DNA from: Antilocapra americana
Taxonomy: Eukaryota > Chordata > Mammalia > Artiodactyla > Antilocapridae
Assembly: GCA_007570785.1 (NCBI GenBank)
Contig: ML661885.1
Location: forward strand, 34,947,696-35,011,695
Direction: 5' to 3'
Length of the DNA: 64,000 nucleotides
Of this stretch, positions 1 to 9,794 are shown in pieces. Each line of letters starts with the position of its first letter. Position 1 is the first letter of the stretch. A program made the position numbers and the translations under genes. Under the pieces are notes generated by a model, which saw only the letters and a list, made by a program, of their open reading frames with translations, was not told the DNA's origin and did no database searches.

Positions 1-1085
1 TTTTTCAAATAGTTCATTTTTAGTATATATGAATACAACTGATTTTCTCTGTCGATCTGTATTCTACTTTATGAAATCTGTTTATTAGTTCTAGCAGTAC
101 TTTTATTGGAGTCGTTTTAAGATATTCTGTATACAATATCATATCATCTGTAACTTTACTTCTTCCTTTCCAATTTGGCTGCTTTTTATTTCTTTGTCTT
201 GCCTCAGTGCTCTGGCTGAAACTGCCAGTACTATGTAGTTGAATAGAGTGGTGACAGTGGGCATCCTTGTTTTCTTCCTGATCTTAGAAGAAAAGCTTTC
301 AACCTTTCATCACTGAGTGTGATTTTAGCTGTGTCTTATCATATATATGCTCCTTATTTTAAGGTATATTCCTTCTATACCCAATTTATTGGGAGTTTTT
401 GTCACAGAAGGATATTGAGTTTTGTCAAATGCTTTTTCTGCATCTATTGAGATGATCATATGAGTTTTATTCTTCACTGTACTGATGTAATGTGTAAGAT
501 TTATTGAGTTGCATAAGTTGAACCATTCTTCCATTCTAGGATTGTGAATGTATGATCATACACACTTAATTGTGGTGTATGATCCTTTTAATGTGCTGCT
601 GAATTCTGTTTAGTAGTATTTTGTTAAAAAATTTTGCATCTATATTCATCAGCGATATTGTCCTATAGTTTTCTTTCCTTGTAGAGTCCTTATCTGGCTT
701 TGGTATTAGGGTAATGCTGGCCTCATAAAATGAATTTAAGAGAATTCCATCCTCTTCAGTTTTTTGGAAGAGTTTGAGAAGGACTGATGTTCTTTAAATG
801 TTTGGTAGAATTCACCAGTGAAATCGTCTGGTCCTGGACCTTTGTTTTGGGGGATGCTTTTTATTATGGGTCCCAACCTCTTACATTATTTCTCTCTAAA
901 ATTTTCTATTACATTACGATTAAGTTTTAGGTTAAAGTTTTCTAGAAATTTATCTATTTTTCCTAAGTTATTTGTTGGTATGTAAAATTTTTCATAGTAG
1001 TCTCTTATAAACTTTTATATTTGTATGTTGTTAGTTGTTTTACTTTAGACTATATTAGAAATAATTTACCTATCTCTGCTTTGTA
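1..1085 (-). mobile_element. L1 LINE, ORF2 reverse-transcriptase part, decayed
   Basis: Read on the minus strand this matches the L1 ORF2 reverse-transcriptase region. A 69-residue open stretch (325-534) contains IDAEKAFDK and [12 protein letters not shown], close to the canonical L1 RT phrases. Further left, around 130-160, the catalytic block reads VTDDM where L1 normally has FADD, so the active site is altered. Stops and indels break the frame throughout, so it is a dead copy. The left side is cut by the window edge; the right boundary near 1085 is fuzzy. Confidence 0.88.
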
Positions 1086-1574
1086 TTTTTTTAAAGATAT
1101 TAAGAAAATGGAAAAAAGAAGCAGACTATGGCCACCTACCCTACTCCCTACCCTGGGCCTTCAGTGGGTGCTGAGCAGGCTCTACAACCAACACAGCCAC
1201 AAAAAGCATTTAATGAATGAAGTCAACAAAGACTGGTTAGAAGCCATTTTGTGTCTACTCTGCTACTTTTCTGGGAGTTAAGGAAGGAAGAGATGGAGAG
1301 AAGATTCTTAAAACACGCAAAGAAATGTACAATAGCTTTGTTAAGACAAAGCTGGTCCTACTACACATTGCATGATACATAAACGCATGTATTTACGTTT
1401 GCTCATTAAACCCTACATGTTGTGTGACATAAACCACTCAGCTTTTAGTTTCTTCCCTATTTAATTATCTCCAACACTGCAGCTGGGTAATCTCAAATCT
1501 ACAGCTCTAACTGTTGCCTTTCCTCTAATTAAAAAAAAAAAAAAAAAAAACAACTCCTCTTCACAGCAGCAGAA
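1086..1574. other. No recognised element; contains an A20 run
   Basis: I see no gene or repeat family here. An uninterrupted run of 20 A lies at 1531-1550. It is not preceded by a recognisable SINE or LINE body, so it may be a simple A stretch or the tail of an element too decayed to see. The 86-residue open frame at 1021-1281 begins inside L1 sequence and matches no family I know. Confidence 0.5.
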
Positions 1575-1720
1575 TCTTGCTGATAATGAGAATCATCTGT
1601 GGAACATTTTTAAAAATTCAGATTTCCCAACTATACCCCAGAGAACCTGATTCCAGGATTGTAGGGTGGGTCTCAGGAACCTCATTTTTTGATTATGAGC
1701 CATGTTCGAGATCTGCTCCT
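1575..1720 (+). mobile_element. MER5A-like hAT-Charlie nonautonomous DNA transposon
   Basis: The sequence follows the MER5A phrase order: GAATCATCTGTGGAACATTT, then a CCAGAGAACCTGATTC-type block, then a GGGTGGGTCTCAGGAAC-type block. Terminal inverted repeats are not clean. This is an old copy present before ruminants split from other mammals. It is non-coding. Confidence 0.65.
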
Positions 1721-1825
1721 TATAGTTCTTTAAGTGTTTTGCATGTTTAGCTCATACAAATTTCACACATTTACTTCTGAACTAGGAGCACAAGACTAGT
1801 TTTAGACAAACACTGAGCCACTCTG

Positions 1826-2158
1826 CAGAAGTGACATGCTTTATACTCACATGTGTAAAGAAACAGCCTCTATTTAAAGGACTCAATTTTATCCACTCCA
1901 CATGCCTCTGCCCCTGCCTCGGCAACCAAGGATACTACCTGCTTCAGATGGCACATGGTGAGATGGTGGCACCATCTCCAACAACCTGGATCAAGAAACT
2001 ATGCAGATCAGAGTCCCTCCCCCCAACTTCAGTCTGAACTGGACACGCAATATGAGTGAGAAATAAATCAAGAAATAAACACTGTTACAGTAAGCCACTG
2101 ACGTTTAGGGGTTCATTTGGCAACATAGCATAAGCTTAGCCAACTTAACTGATACAAT
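1826..2158 (+). mobile_element. MaLR/MLT1-like LTR, 3' part
   Basis: The right half carries the block typical of mammalian MaLR-type LTR 3' ends: GAGAAATAAA, a GTAAGCCACTGA-type block, a GGGGTTCATTTG-type block, then an AGCATAAGCTTAGCC-type block ending in TGATACA. The left half resembles the body of the same class but is diverged. No internal retroviral genes are adjacent, so it is probably a solo LTR remnant. The exact subfamily is uncertain. Confidence 0.5.
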
Positions 2159-2162
2159 GAAA

Positions 2163-2366
2163 GAAAGTGAAAGTGAAGTTGCTAAGTCATATCCAACTCT
2201 TTGCGACCCCATGGACTGTAGCCCACCAGGCTCCTCCGTCCATGGGATTCTCCAGGCAAGAATACTGGAGTGGGTTGCCATTTCCTTCTCCAGGATATCT
2301 TCCTGACCCAGGGATCGAACTCAAGTCTCCTGCATTGCAGGCAGATGCTTTAACCTCTGAGCCAAA
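2163..2366 (-). mobile_element. Bov-tA SINE (antisense)
   Basis: Antisense Bov-tA. From left to right it shows the CCAACTCTTTGCGACCCCAT block, the CAAGAATACTGGAGTGGGTT block, and the reversed tRNA-like head with GGGATCGAAC (the complement of the pol III B box). A GAAAGTGAAAGTGAAG stretch at its left edge is the linker found in Bov-A2-type copies. The head is truncated at its outer end. No convincing TSD. Confidence 0.9.
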
Positions 2367-2617
2367 TGCTCAATTTACACTGATTTTTATCATACCATCC
2401 AAGTTAATATACAAAAGACTACCTGGTTTATGTTGTCAAGTTCATGTATGTTTTTCAGGCCTTTCTTGCCATTTTTATATTCTGACAAGTAGTCTCAGGT
2501 TCCAAGATTATGTATTAATTTACCATTAAAATAATGTATGTGAATAAGGACTTCCTTGACATTTTGCAACCAAAAGCAAGCAAACAAACGAAGCACAAAG
2601 AGTAGAATGGTGAGGTA

Positions 2618-2830
2618 TGTGTGTGCCAAATCATGTCTGACTCTCTGCAGTCCCCTGGACTGCAGCCTACCAGGCTCCTCTGTCCATGGGATTATCTAGG
2701 CAAGAATACTGGAGTGAATTGCCATGCCCTCCTCCAGGGGTTCTTCCCAACCTCAGGATCGAACCCACGTATCTTATGCCTCCTCCACTGACAAGCCGGT
2801 TCTTTACCACTAGCGCCACCTGGGAAGCCT
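2618..2830 (-). mobile_element. Bov-tA SINE (antisense) with near-perfect TSD
   Basis: Full-length antisense Bov-tA ending in the reversed tRNA head (CCACCTGGGAAGCC). It is flanked by a 13-bp direct repeat, GAATGGTGAGGTA at 2605-2617 and GAATGACGAGGTA at 2831-2843 (11 of 13 identical), which fits a LINE-mediated target-site duplication. Confidence 0.9.
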
Positions 2831-2988
2831 GAATGACGAGGTAGGGATGCTGAAAAGAACCCATCAGTCATCCATCACTCCCAATTTAAAACTTTAGTTT
2901 CATCCGTATCAGCCTAATTCTCTCAATAAATGTTTTTATGATCAGAAAGATATTATAAATTTGAACTTGTAAACGAATGTATGATCAT

Positions 2989-3202
2989 GTGTGTGTGTGC
3001 TTAGTCACTCAGTTGTGTCCGACTCTGGGCAACCCCACAGAACTTCAGCCTCAGGATCCTCTGTCCACGGGGATCTTCCAGGCTAGAATATTGGAGGGGG
3101 TTGCCATTTCCTTCCCCAGGGGATCTTCCCAACCCGGGGATCGAACCCAGTTCTCCTGCATTGCAGGCAGATTCTTTCCTGTCTGAACCACCAGGGAAGC
3201 CC
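2989..3202 (-). mobile_element. Bov-tA SINE (antisense) with perfect 12-bp TSD
   Basis: Antisense full-length Bov-tA. A short GT-rich tail lies on the left and the tRNA-like head, ending CCAGGGAAGCCC, on the right. It is flanked by identical 12-bp copies of ATGTATGATCAT at 2977-2988 and 3203-3214. The exact TSD fixes both ends. Confidence 0.95.
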
Positions 3203-3354
3203 ATGTATGATCATAACACACCATTTTTATGTTTATATATTGGTTTTAGGTAAAACTATATTAAAAAAAATTGAAAAGAATTGCTTTTAGAGCTATAAAG
3301 AGTAAGTCTCAATTCTCTTTCACATGCTGCCCTGAATTTAGTAATACCAAGCTT

Positions 3355-3510
3355 GTCAGACCTGAGAGAGACCTTGGTGTTAACCTAGTTTCATCTCTTA
3401 TCTTCATTGATTTGTTAGCTAAGGCCCAGAGAAGTCAAGCAAGTCTCTCAAGGTCACACACTTGGGTAAGGACAGAGCCAGAAGAACCCTGGGCTTTCCT
3501 ACAGTGAGTG
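3355..3510 (-). mobile_element. MIR SINE (antisense)
   Basis: The blocks AAGGCCCAGAGAAGTCAAGC and CAAGGTCACACACTTGGGTA are the reverse complement of the MIR core (normally CAGTTTCCTCATCTG and TGTGACCTTGGGCAAG on the sense strand). It is diverged, as expected for a pre-placental repeat. Confidence 0.6.
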
Positions 3511-3619
3511 CTGCTACATGAAGTTCTCCTTCTCTGACCTGAGCAATTAATTGTAACTCTCAATTCACCCAAACATTTGTTAAAGTGGCAGGATGGCCCA
3601 TAAACTGTTTTCCAATGTG

Positions 3620-3710
3620 AAAACTAGGTCAAACCATTTACTTTTGAGATGCAGCTTTCTTATGTATAAAATAAGAACAAATAATACCTTGTAGCTCTAT
3701 TTTTATTAGA
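3620..3710 (+). mobile_element. Possible MIR core fragment
   Basis: GCAGCTTTCTTATGTATAAA followed by AATAAGAACAAATAATACC resembles the MIR sense core around CAGTTTCCTCATCTGTAAAATG. The match is short and diverged. Confidence 0.35.
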
Positions 3711-3820
3711 AAGGCTATCATACTGTTCAGACTCATACTATTAGACCCACTGTCCCTTGGCCTTAAGTAAACAAATTAAGATTTATTGTCTTCAGAGTTC
3801 AGTCTATATACTTCTAGACT

Positions 3821-4040
3821 CAGGGTTCAACAAAGTGTGGCTGGTGGATCAAATTGGGCCTGATACCTGTTTTTATCAATGCAGCTTTATTGGAACACAC
3901 CTACACCAGTTCATGTCTGTATTGTCCATAACTGCTTTTATGTTACAACGTCAGAGATGACTAGTTGTGACCGAGACCTTATGACCCCAAAGCCCCCAGT
4001 GTATTCCCATGCTGTTTTCGGAAAAATTCTGCTCACCTAT
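3821..4040. mobile_element. Old hAT-type nonautonomous DNA transposon
   Basis: The segment begins CAGGGTTCAACAAAGTGTGG and carries the blocks GCAGCTTTATTGGAACACAC, GTATTGTCCATAACTGCTTT and CAGAGATGACTAGTTGTGAC. Together these mark a common mammalian palindromic-ended DNA transposon whose ends read CAGGGTC..CAAACT. I recognise the sequence but cannot give the family name with certainty. It is non-coding. Confidence 0.6.
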
Positions 4041-4499
4041 GTTCTAGGTTGCTGAGATCATTTTGAAACTACTCTTGATTATTTCACTGAAGTATCATTC
4101 CATTATCTCTTTCCCTGAGTCAACTACAAATTTATCTCTATTTAAGTTGTTCACAAAAATATTTGGGACTTGGGCAGGCGAAGTCCCAGAGCACAAATAC
4201 AAGAGTGTGCCTTCATGGTTGACAGTTATTACCACTCACTGGGCACACTCATCTGAAGAAGTATGAATACACTACCTGAGGCCATCACCCAGTTTTCATT
4301 TGTCAGCTCTGCCATGTAACTGTTAAATGCTTTTCTAATTAGAAGATGAGGTACAGGCTCCAAGTGATCACTGTTTTTCCCTTCTCTATGGGCTTCAAAC
4401 ACACTTTGTGGTTTCTGTATCCTTCAGCTCCACTTCAGCCTCATCTTTTGAAATCTGAATTCTTCATCTAATTATACTTTTCTGGCAGATCTCCTACTA
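4041..4499. other. No recognised feature
   Basis: No repeat family, RNA gene or credible reading frame is visible. Base composition is unremarkable. Confidence 0.5.
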
Positions 4500-4865
4500 C
4501 CCAGATAGAGACTGGTTGTTTGTCAACAAATCTGAATATTCTTCAGAGCCTTCTTTTTCATCTAGGTGCCCAAATGACTGAGTTCTGGCCAATGCAAGGA
4601 CTGCAAAAGTGATGTGTGCTTCTTCCAGGCCTGGCCCACAAGGGCATCCCACTGATGACCCTCCATGGTCCTTTCCTTTCACAGCCTGGAAGCAGATGAA
4701 CACAAAGACCCAAGAAGCCATTTATTAAAGATGACCATGAGATGGAAGCCATGAGATGGAAGGAAGCTGGGTCCCTGAATCTTCTCTTAGAAGTTTCAGA
4801 CATGAACAAGAAATAAACTTGTATTTAAGCCACTATCTATGTTTTGAGGTTTGTTTGTTATAAAA
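4500..4865 (+). mobile_element. MaLR/MLT1-like solo LTR
   Basis: The phrase order is ACTGAGTTCTGGCCAATG, CTTCCAGGCCTGGCCCACAA, GATGGAAGGAAGCTGGGTCC, then AAGAAATAAACTTGTATTTA, AAGCCACTATCTATGTTTTG and GTTTGTTTGTTA. This is a widespread mammalian LTR type. The same 3' module occurs at 2050-2158. No retroviral internal region is attached. Subfamily is uncertain. Confidence 0.55.
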
Positions 4866-5441
4866 GGGAGGGTAATTTTCATAAGTTCTCTATCATTCTG
4901 ATCATATTACTACCAAAGGCTCTATAACTGCATATCAAAATATCCTCATAATCCAGTTTTGAGGTTATCTGAGGACAAAGAGGTAACAAGTCATGCAAAG
5001 TGGATGTAAGGGGTCTTTCACTATTTCCTCACCTACCTTTACCTAAATTTCCATGTCACAGTTTTTGTTTTGTATTTTCTAGTAGTCCATTCATTTTTTT
5101 AAAAAAATAATGCCCAGAGGTTTGTGAACTGATTCAATCATTCAACAGATGTGGTGCCCTCACTAAGCACCAAGTAAGTGCTAAACCAGACAGACGAACT
5201 TCTGCTTCTAGTAATTCCTGATTGGCATTCTTAAAGAACTCAGTAAACACTGCTGAGACAGTTTCCTCAGCTATCGCACTGGCATAGCACAGGTGACCTA
5301 ATGTCTAATGAAAACAGTGTAAGTTCATGACAGTTGACACAGGCCTGACATATGATCGGTGCTCTGTTGGGAAGGGAGAAAATTTTCCTCTACCCTTCTA
5401 GGTTCCCCTGTCTAGACTAAGAATTAAATTGACGTGTAGCT
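4866..5441. other. No recognised feature
   Basis: Single-copy-looking sequence with a short T/A-rich patch near 5094-5110. No gene, RNA or repeat family recognised. Confidence 0.5.
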
Positions 5442-5451
5442 CATTCATTCT

Positions 5452-5593
5452 CTCTCTCTCTTTCTTTTTTTTTTTGCCTGGAGGAAGGCTGCACTGTATG
5501 TGGGAGACCAGTTCCCCAGCCAGGAATCAAACCCATTCCCCCTGCATTGGGAGCACAGAGTCTTAACCACTGGACTGCCGGGGAAGTCTTGCA
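5452..5593 (-). mobile_element. CHR-type tRNA-Glu SINE (antisense) with TSD
   Basis: Antisense copy of the cetartiodactyl CHR SINE. A polyT run (the reversed A tail) is followed by the body, a CCCCAGCCAGGAATC-type block, and the reversed head CTTAACCACTGGACTGCCGG. A 10-bp direct repeat CATTCATTCT at 5442-5451 and 5594-5603 flanks it. Confidence 0.82.
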
Positions 5594-5603
5594 CATTCAT
5601 TCT

Positions 5604-6027
5604 TAACTGAGAAAAGCAAAGCACAATAGGCGCAGTTGTTCTGTCTGTTAATAGTTCAGCAATGTACATCTTCCTCAAGAAGAGAGCTTCACACTTCCTT
5701 CTTATTTTCCTTTATTTTAGGACTTCGCTTTTCATAGAATGATGCTAGTTGGCTGGTTCCTTTAGTGTTTCTGAAAACTCACTCTGGGTTTTAACCTTTC
5801 TGACACTCTTCTCAGTTTTATGCCACTCTTTTTTCTTGGTTAACATACCCTTCCTACTCATCTCTTTCAGGATCTAAGGTCAGAGAATATGGTAATTCAC
5901 TGAGTTCTCCCCATTTTGCTTTCTCAATAAGATTAGTTATGACTTTGATTTTTTGGAATGCTACCCTTTCCTCTCTTTAGTTCTAATCTTTGACATTTGA
6001 TTAAAATGTCTTATTTATTAGCTGTCT
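5604..6027. other. No recognised feature
   Basis: T-rich single-copy-looking sequence without a recognised repeat or gene. Confidence 0.45.
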
Positions 6028-6070
6028 GGTCAGGGAAGTTCCACATGCCGTATGTTGTGGCCAAAAAAAT
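6028..6070 (+). mobile_element. 3' remnant of a CHR-type SINE
   Basis: GTCAGGGAAGTTCCACATGC followed by CGTATGTTGTGGCCAAAAAAA corresponds to the 3' end of the CHR SINE (..CATGCCGCGTGGCATGGCCAAAAAA). Only the last 40 or so bases remain, suggesting 5' truncation at insertion. Confidence 0.6.
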
Positions 6071-6094
6071 TTATCTATTTGCTGTTGCTATTGT

Positions 6095-6280
6095 TGGGCT
6101 TCCCTGATGATTCAGATGGTAAAGAATCCACCTACCAATGTTGGAGACGGGTTTGATCCTGGGTTGGGGAGATCCCTTGGAGAAGGAAATGGCAACCCAT
6201 TCCAGTATTCTTGCTTGAAGAATTCCATGGATGGAGGAGCCTGATGGGTTCCTGGTGAGTCCAGGGGGTTGCAGAGACAT
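6095..6280 (+). mobile_element. Bov-tA SINE (sense), tail disrupted
   Basis: Sense Bov-tA starting GGGCTTCCCTGATGATTCAG, with the pol III B-box-like GGTTTGATCC at about 6150 and the body CCATTCCAGTATTCTTGCTT. Beyond 6245 it diverges (an inserted TGGTGAGTCC-like segment), so the 3' quarter is rearranged. Confidence 0.85.
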
Positions 6281-6329
6281 GACAGAAACTTTCAGTCTCC
6301 CTAGTGGCATTCAACAAGGACAAGGACTC

Positions 6330-6395
6330 CCTTCACTGCTTAGAACAAGGCCCAGCACATAGTAGGCACTCAGGTAGTGTACCCATTATTAAGGA
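6330..6395 (+). mobile_element. MIR 3' end fragment
   Basis: CTTAGAACAAGGCCCAGCAC followed by ATAGTAGGCACTCAGGTAG matches the conserved MIR 3' block (CTTAGAACAGTGCCTGGCACATAGTAGGCGCTCAATAAA). Confidence 0.55.
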
Positions 6396-6427
6396 GTACC
6401 AACTATCCACTTCTATTCTCTCAAATT

Positions 6428-6602
6428 GCTGTTCTCAGCCTTGGCTACACATTTTAGGACTCCTGTGGATCTTCTGAAATTCCAGTGCTCAGGCCACACT
6501 CCAGATCAGTGAAATCCAAATCTCTTAAGAGACGGGATACAGACCTTAGGAGGGACAATTGCTAGGTAACTACAGTGTGTAGCCAAGATTAAGAATCACT
6601 GC
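6428..6602. mobile_element. MER5A/MER58-like hAT DNA transposon with inverted ends
   Basis: The left end CTGTTCTCAGCCTTGGCTAC and the right end TGTAGCCAAGATTAAGAATC are imperfect inverted repeats, and the interior follows MER5-class phrasing (TCAGGCCACACTCCAGATCA). Nonautonomous and non-coding. Exact subfamily not certain. Confidence 0.6.
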
Positions 6603-6704
6603 TGGGCTCCTGTTGTTTCTGTAATACAGTCTTTTTCCCTGTTAGTGAAAATTAAGTCTAGAAACCAGTAATGATTATGACATCATCTTGTGAGGGATCC
6701 TGAG

Positions 6705-6870
6705 GTAATAATAATGAACATTTATCAATTGCTTACTATGCTAGGCATCATACTAAGGATTTTTCTTATATTGTTTCCTTTGCTCTCAAGTCCTCCCTGA
6801 GAGGAAAGATAATTAGCCCCACTTTGTAAACAAGGTTACTGGTAACCTCGGGGAGATAAAGTTCACTCTT
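6705..6870 (-). mobile_element. MIR SINE (antisense)
   Basis: The block TTGCTTACTATGCTAGGCAT, then ACTAAGGATTTTTCTTATAT, then TAATTAGCCCCACTTTGTAA is the reverse complement of a MIR 3' half (normally TTACTATGTGCCAGGCAC.., ..TATCCCCATTTTACAGATGA in this orientation). Confidence 0.65.
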
Positions 6871-6894
6871 TCATGGGCGATTTTGCCTCCCAGT

Positions 6895-7290
6895 AGTGTT
6901 ACTAGATAAAATACAGGTTATTGTTTAGTCACTAAGTTGAGACTGACTCTTTTGAGACCCCATGGACCGTAGCCCACCAAGTTCCTCTGTCTATGGGATT
7001 TCCCAGGCAAGAATATGCGAGTGGGTTGTCATTCCCTTCTCCAGAGGATCTTACCGACCCAGGGATCAAACCCACGTGCCCTGCATTGGCAGGTGGATTC
7101 TTTACCACTGAGCCACCAGGGAAGCCCTCAAATACAGGACTCCCAGTTACATTTGAATTTCAAATAAAGTACACATAATTTTTTAATAAAACTCTATACC
7201 AAATTTTGCTTGGGGCATACCCATACCCAAAAGTCATTTGCTGTTCATCAGAAATTCAAATTTACCTGGGTGTCCTCTAAATAGGGTGAC
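6895..7290. mobile_element. Palindromic MER53-like DNA element inside MER20
   Basis: With the internal Bov-tA removed, the left arm reads CTAGATAAAATACAGGACTC then CCAGTTACATTTGAATTTCA, and the right arm carries GAAATTCAAATTTACCTGGG then TGTCCTCTAAATAG, its imperfect reverse complement. This is the long-palindrome layout of MER53-type elements. The family name is from memory; the inverted repeat is visible directly. Confidence 0.55.
6918..7129 (-). mobile_element. Bov-tA SINE (antisense) with 9-bp TSD
   Basis: Antisense Bov-tA from TTGTTTAGTCACTAAGTTGA to the reversed head CCACCAGGGAAGCCC. The direct repeat AAATACAGG at 6909-6917 and 7130-7138 flanks it and lies within the palindromic element, so this is the youngest layer of the nest. 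Confidence 0.92.
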
Positions 7291-7484
7291 CCCACCCCCA
7301 GGGAACATTTAGCCATGTTTGGAGACATTTTTGGTTGTCAAATGGAGGGTGTGTTCCTGGCATATAAGTAGATTGAGGCCAAGGATGCTGCTTAAGATCT
7401 TACAATGTTCAGGACAGCTCCCACATAAAAGAGTCATCCAGCTTTAAATGCCAACAGTGCCCAGGTGGAGAAACCCAGATCTAA

Positions 7485-7952
7485 TAGATGATGGGAAAGA
7501 TAATTGCATTATGCCTCTGGCAACTTTTATAGTTTGTCCTCAGACAGCTTTATTTCATCCCCTTCCTAGCTAAAATAGTATTTAAGATTCTTTTACATTT
7601 GCATTTTAGTATGCTGTGCCTAGGGATAGCATGTTTCTATGGCCACTCGCTCCAATATCTTTCCGTGCTTTCTCTTTCAGCCCCACATTTTTACTTAAAC
7701 TGTTTCAAAATCTATGTGGTCGAAGATGCCTACCTCCTTAAGTCCTCTTTGCACTAATTTGATTTAGCTGCAGTTAGCATAGAGAGATCTAAGACTGAAA
7801 GAAAGGTGTGATAAATAAAACCCAGACGGCAAAGGGACAAGACAGATGCATGCACAATAGTTTATTGCTAACAGAATGATGCTTCTGTAGCAAACAAATT
7901 TGTATGTTGTGAACACCGTTAGTACGAATGGCAAGTATTTGATAACTTCTAA
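7485..7952. other. No recognised feature
   Basis: Single-copy-looking sequence. No gene, RNA gene or repeat family recognised. Confidence 0.5.
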
Positions 7953-8153
7953 AGAACAGACTCTGATGCTGGAAAAGATTAAAGCCGGAGGAGAAGGGGA
8001 CAACAGAGGACAAAATGGTTGGATGGCATTACTGACTCAATGGACATGAGCTTGAGCAAGCTCTGGGAGATGATTCAGGACAGGGAAGGCCGGCATGCTG
8101 CAGTCCATGGCGTTGCAAAGAGTCGGACATGACTGAGCGACTGAACAGCAAAG
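7953..8153 (+). mobile_element. BovB LINE 3' end, 5'-truncated
   Basis: The sense-strand end of the RTE-type BovB LINE: GACTCTGATGCTGG, then the GGAGAAGGGGACAACAGAGG block, GAGCTTGAGCAAGCTCTGGG, and the terminal GAGTCGGACATGACTGAGCG ending GACTGAACAGCAAAG. Only the last 200 bp are present. It encodes a short scrap of the BovB ORF C-terminus and cannot be functional. Confidence 0.88.
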
Positions 8154-8853
8154 GTGTGCTATCCGCAGGTGTTTTTTCAAAACTTCAGCAAAAGAACACT
8201 GAAATGAATTTCCCTCAGTGATTTTATAGAACATGCATCTGAGCATGTCATGAAAAACTCTAAGTCAATTTATTTTATAGTCTGCATATATTCTAATTTG
8301 ATTTTGGAATCTTAAAAAGGATGCTGGGTATTCTTTCAAGCACTGTGACTAAACATAGGTCGTATTTGGTACAAAGTTTTAACTATTTCTTAAACATTGA
8401 ACCAAGGGCCAGAATTTGAATTTCAAAAGATTTGTCTTTTTCAGGTTTAACATTAACACACTCACTTTAGGGTGTTTCTAAAAACTGGTTTGCAAGGTAA
8501 CAGATGTCAACTTTGTGCCACCAAAAGTTAGAGACTGAGTGACTACCCAAAGTAAAAATCACTTGCTATTGACTTTAAAAAATATATTTATGTATATATA
8601 TATATTTAATTTTTATTATTTCTAAATAGAGGATTACTGTGTTTTAAAATCATCACACTTACTTTATTTCTCCAAAAAAGAAGGGACCATGAGTTTTGGA
8701 TAATATAAAGAGTTCTATCCAAAGGTCCTCTTATCCTAAGGTCTTGACAAGGATTATCTGCATTAGCTAGAGATAATAATTATCACAATAGTCTAATACA
8801 CATATACTAACATATACAGTTAGTTGAAATACACACACACGTATACAATGAAA
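8154..8853. other. No recognised element; AT-rich patch
   Basis: Mostly AT-rich single-copy sequence with a TATATA-rich patch at 8578-8612 and a short CACACAC run at about 8832-8840. No gene or repeat family recognised. Confidence 0.5.
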
Positions 8854-9115
8854 TATAATTGGTTCTTAATAAATATGAATTCTTTCTGGCGCTCAGTATT
8901 TAATATTGAATGTTTTTAAGATATGTGTTTGGTGTTTCTGGACACACTTTATGTGTATGTCTCTGAAACTATTTGTTGACTGTCTATAATTGGTTCTTAA
9001 TAAATATGAATTCTTTCTGGCGCTCAATATTTAATATTGAATGTTTTTAAGATATGTGTTTGGTGTTTCTGGACACACTTTATGTGTATGTCTCTGAAAC
9101 TATTTGTTGACTGTC
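8854..9115. repeat. Two-copy 131-bp near-perfect tandem duplication
   Basis: Two head-to-tail copies at 8854-8984 and 8985-9115. By eye they differ at one base: G at 8896 versus A at 9027 in GCTCAGTATT/GCTCAATATT. The unit is not a SINE or LINE and has no credible ORF. Such identity over 131 bp means a recent duplication, or an assembly or read-level artefact. Confidence 0.93.
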
Positions 9116-9500
9116 TATGTTAATTTGACTTTACTACTCCACTCTCTTCTGGTTAATTTCATAAATATCCTAAACAGATATGTCAATTCTTCAACAGAAG
9201 GCATCAACTAACAGTTTACACACCAGAACTCTTTGAACTCCTTGGCCCCAAATCCTCATCTTATTCTATCAATTATAAGCTATCATGCTAAGATCCTTAC
9301 CCAGTCCTAACCAAGTTATTACACTGAAAGACTTGCTTTAAATTTGAAAATCTCAAAAATCTCAACTATTACTCCCCTGGTCTTCTCCCTCACCCCAACA
9401 CAAGGCACTTCAAAGGCTCTGTTGAATAAACTCAGCTTTGTTTTACAAAAAGGTAGTTTTAGGGATATTTCAGGGAGCCAACTTTTGATATTAGATTATG
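9116..9500. other. No recognised feature
   Basis: No repeat family or gene recognised between the tandem duplication and the next SINE. Confidence 0.5.
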
Positions 9501-9510
9501 AATTCCTAAA

Positions 9511-9734
9511 GAGCTTCCCAGGTGATGCAAGTGGTAAAGAACCCACCTGCCAATGCTGTAGATGTAAGAGATGTGGATTCAATCCCTGGGTCAGGAAAAT
9601 CCCTTGGAGGAGGAAATAGCAACCCATTCCAGTATTCTTGCCTGGAGAATCTCGTGGATAGAGGAGCCTGGAGGGCTACAGTCCACAGGATCGCAAAGAG
9701 TTGGACATGACTGAAGTGACTTAGCACACACATA
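9511..9734 (+). mobile_element. Bov-tA SINE (sense) with perfect 10-bp TSD
   Basis: Sense Bov-tA: head GAGCTTCCCAGGTGATGCAA, B-box-like GGATTCAATCCC, body CATTCCAGTATTCTTGCCTG, tail TTAGCACACACAT. Identical AATTCCTAAA copies at 9501-9510 and 9735-9744 flank it. Confidence 0.95.
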
Positions 9735-9794
9735 AATTCCTAAAAGGTTGCCGTCTAATGTCTCACTAATCTTATCTGGAGTTTTTTTACAGGG

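Larger units (their letters stand above)
6873..7480 (-). mobile_element. MER20 DNA transposon split by two later insertions
   Basis: One end, GGGCGATTTTGCCTCCCAG (6875-6893), is separated from its continuation at about 7297, CCCCCAGGGAACATTTAGCC, then GGAGACATTTTTGGTTGTCA, ending near 7480 with CCCAGGTGGAGAAACCC. In intact MER20 these parts are adjacent. The roughly 400-bp interruption holds a palindromic element and a Bov-tA. Confidence 0.6.

Noticed and set aside
1531..1550. A20 run as the polyA tail of a processed pseudogene
   Set aside because: No recognisable gene-derived body precedes it and no TSD was found.
1826..2158. Endogenous retrovirus with internal genes
   Set aside because: Only LTR-like sequence is present here and at 4500-4865 and 50955-51500. 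No gag, pol or env-like frames are adjacent.
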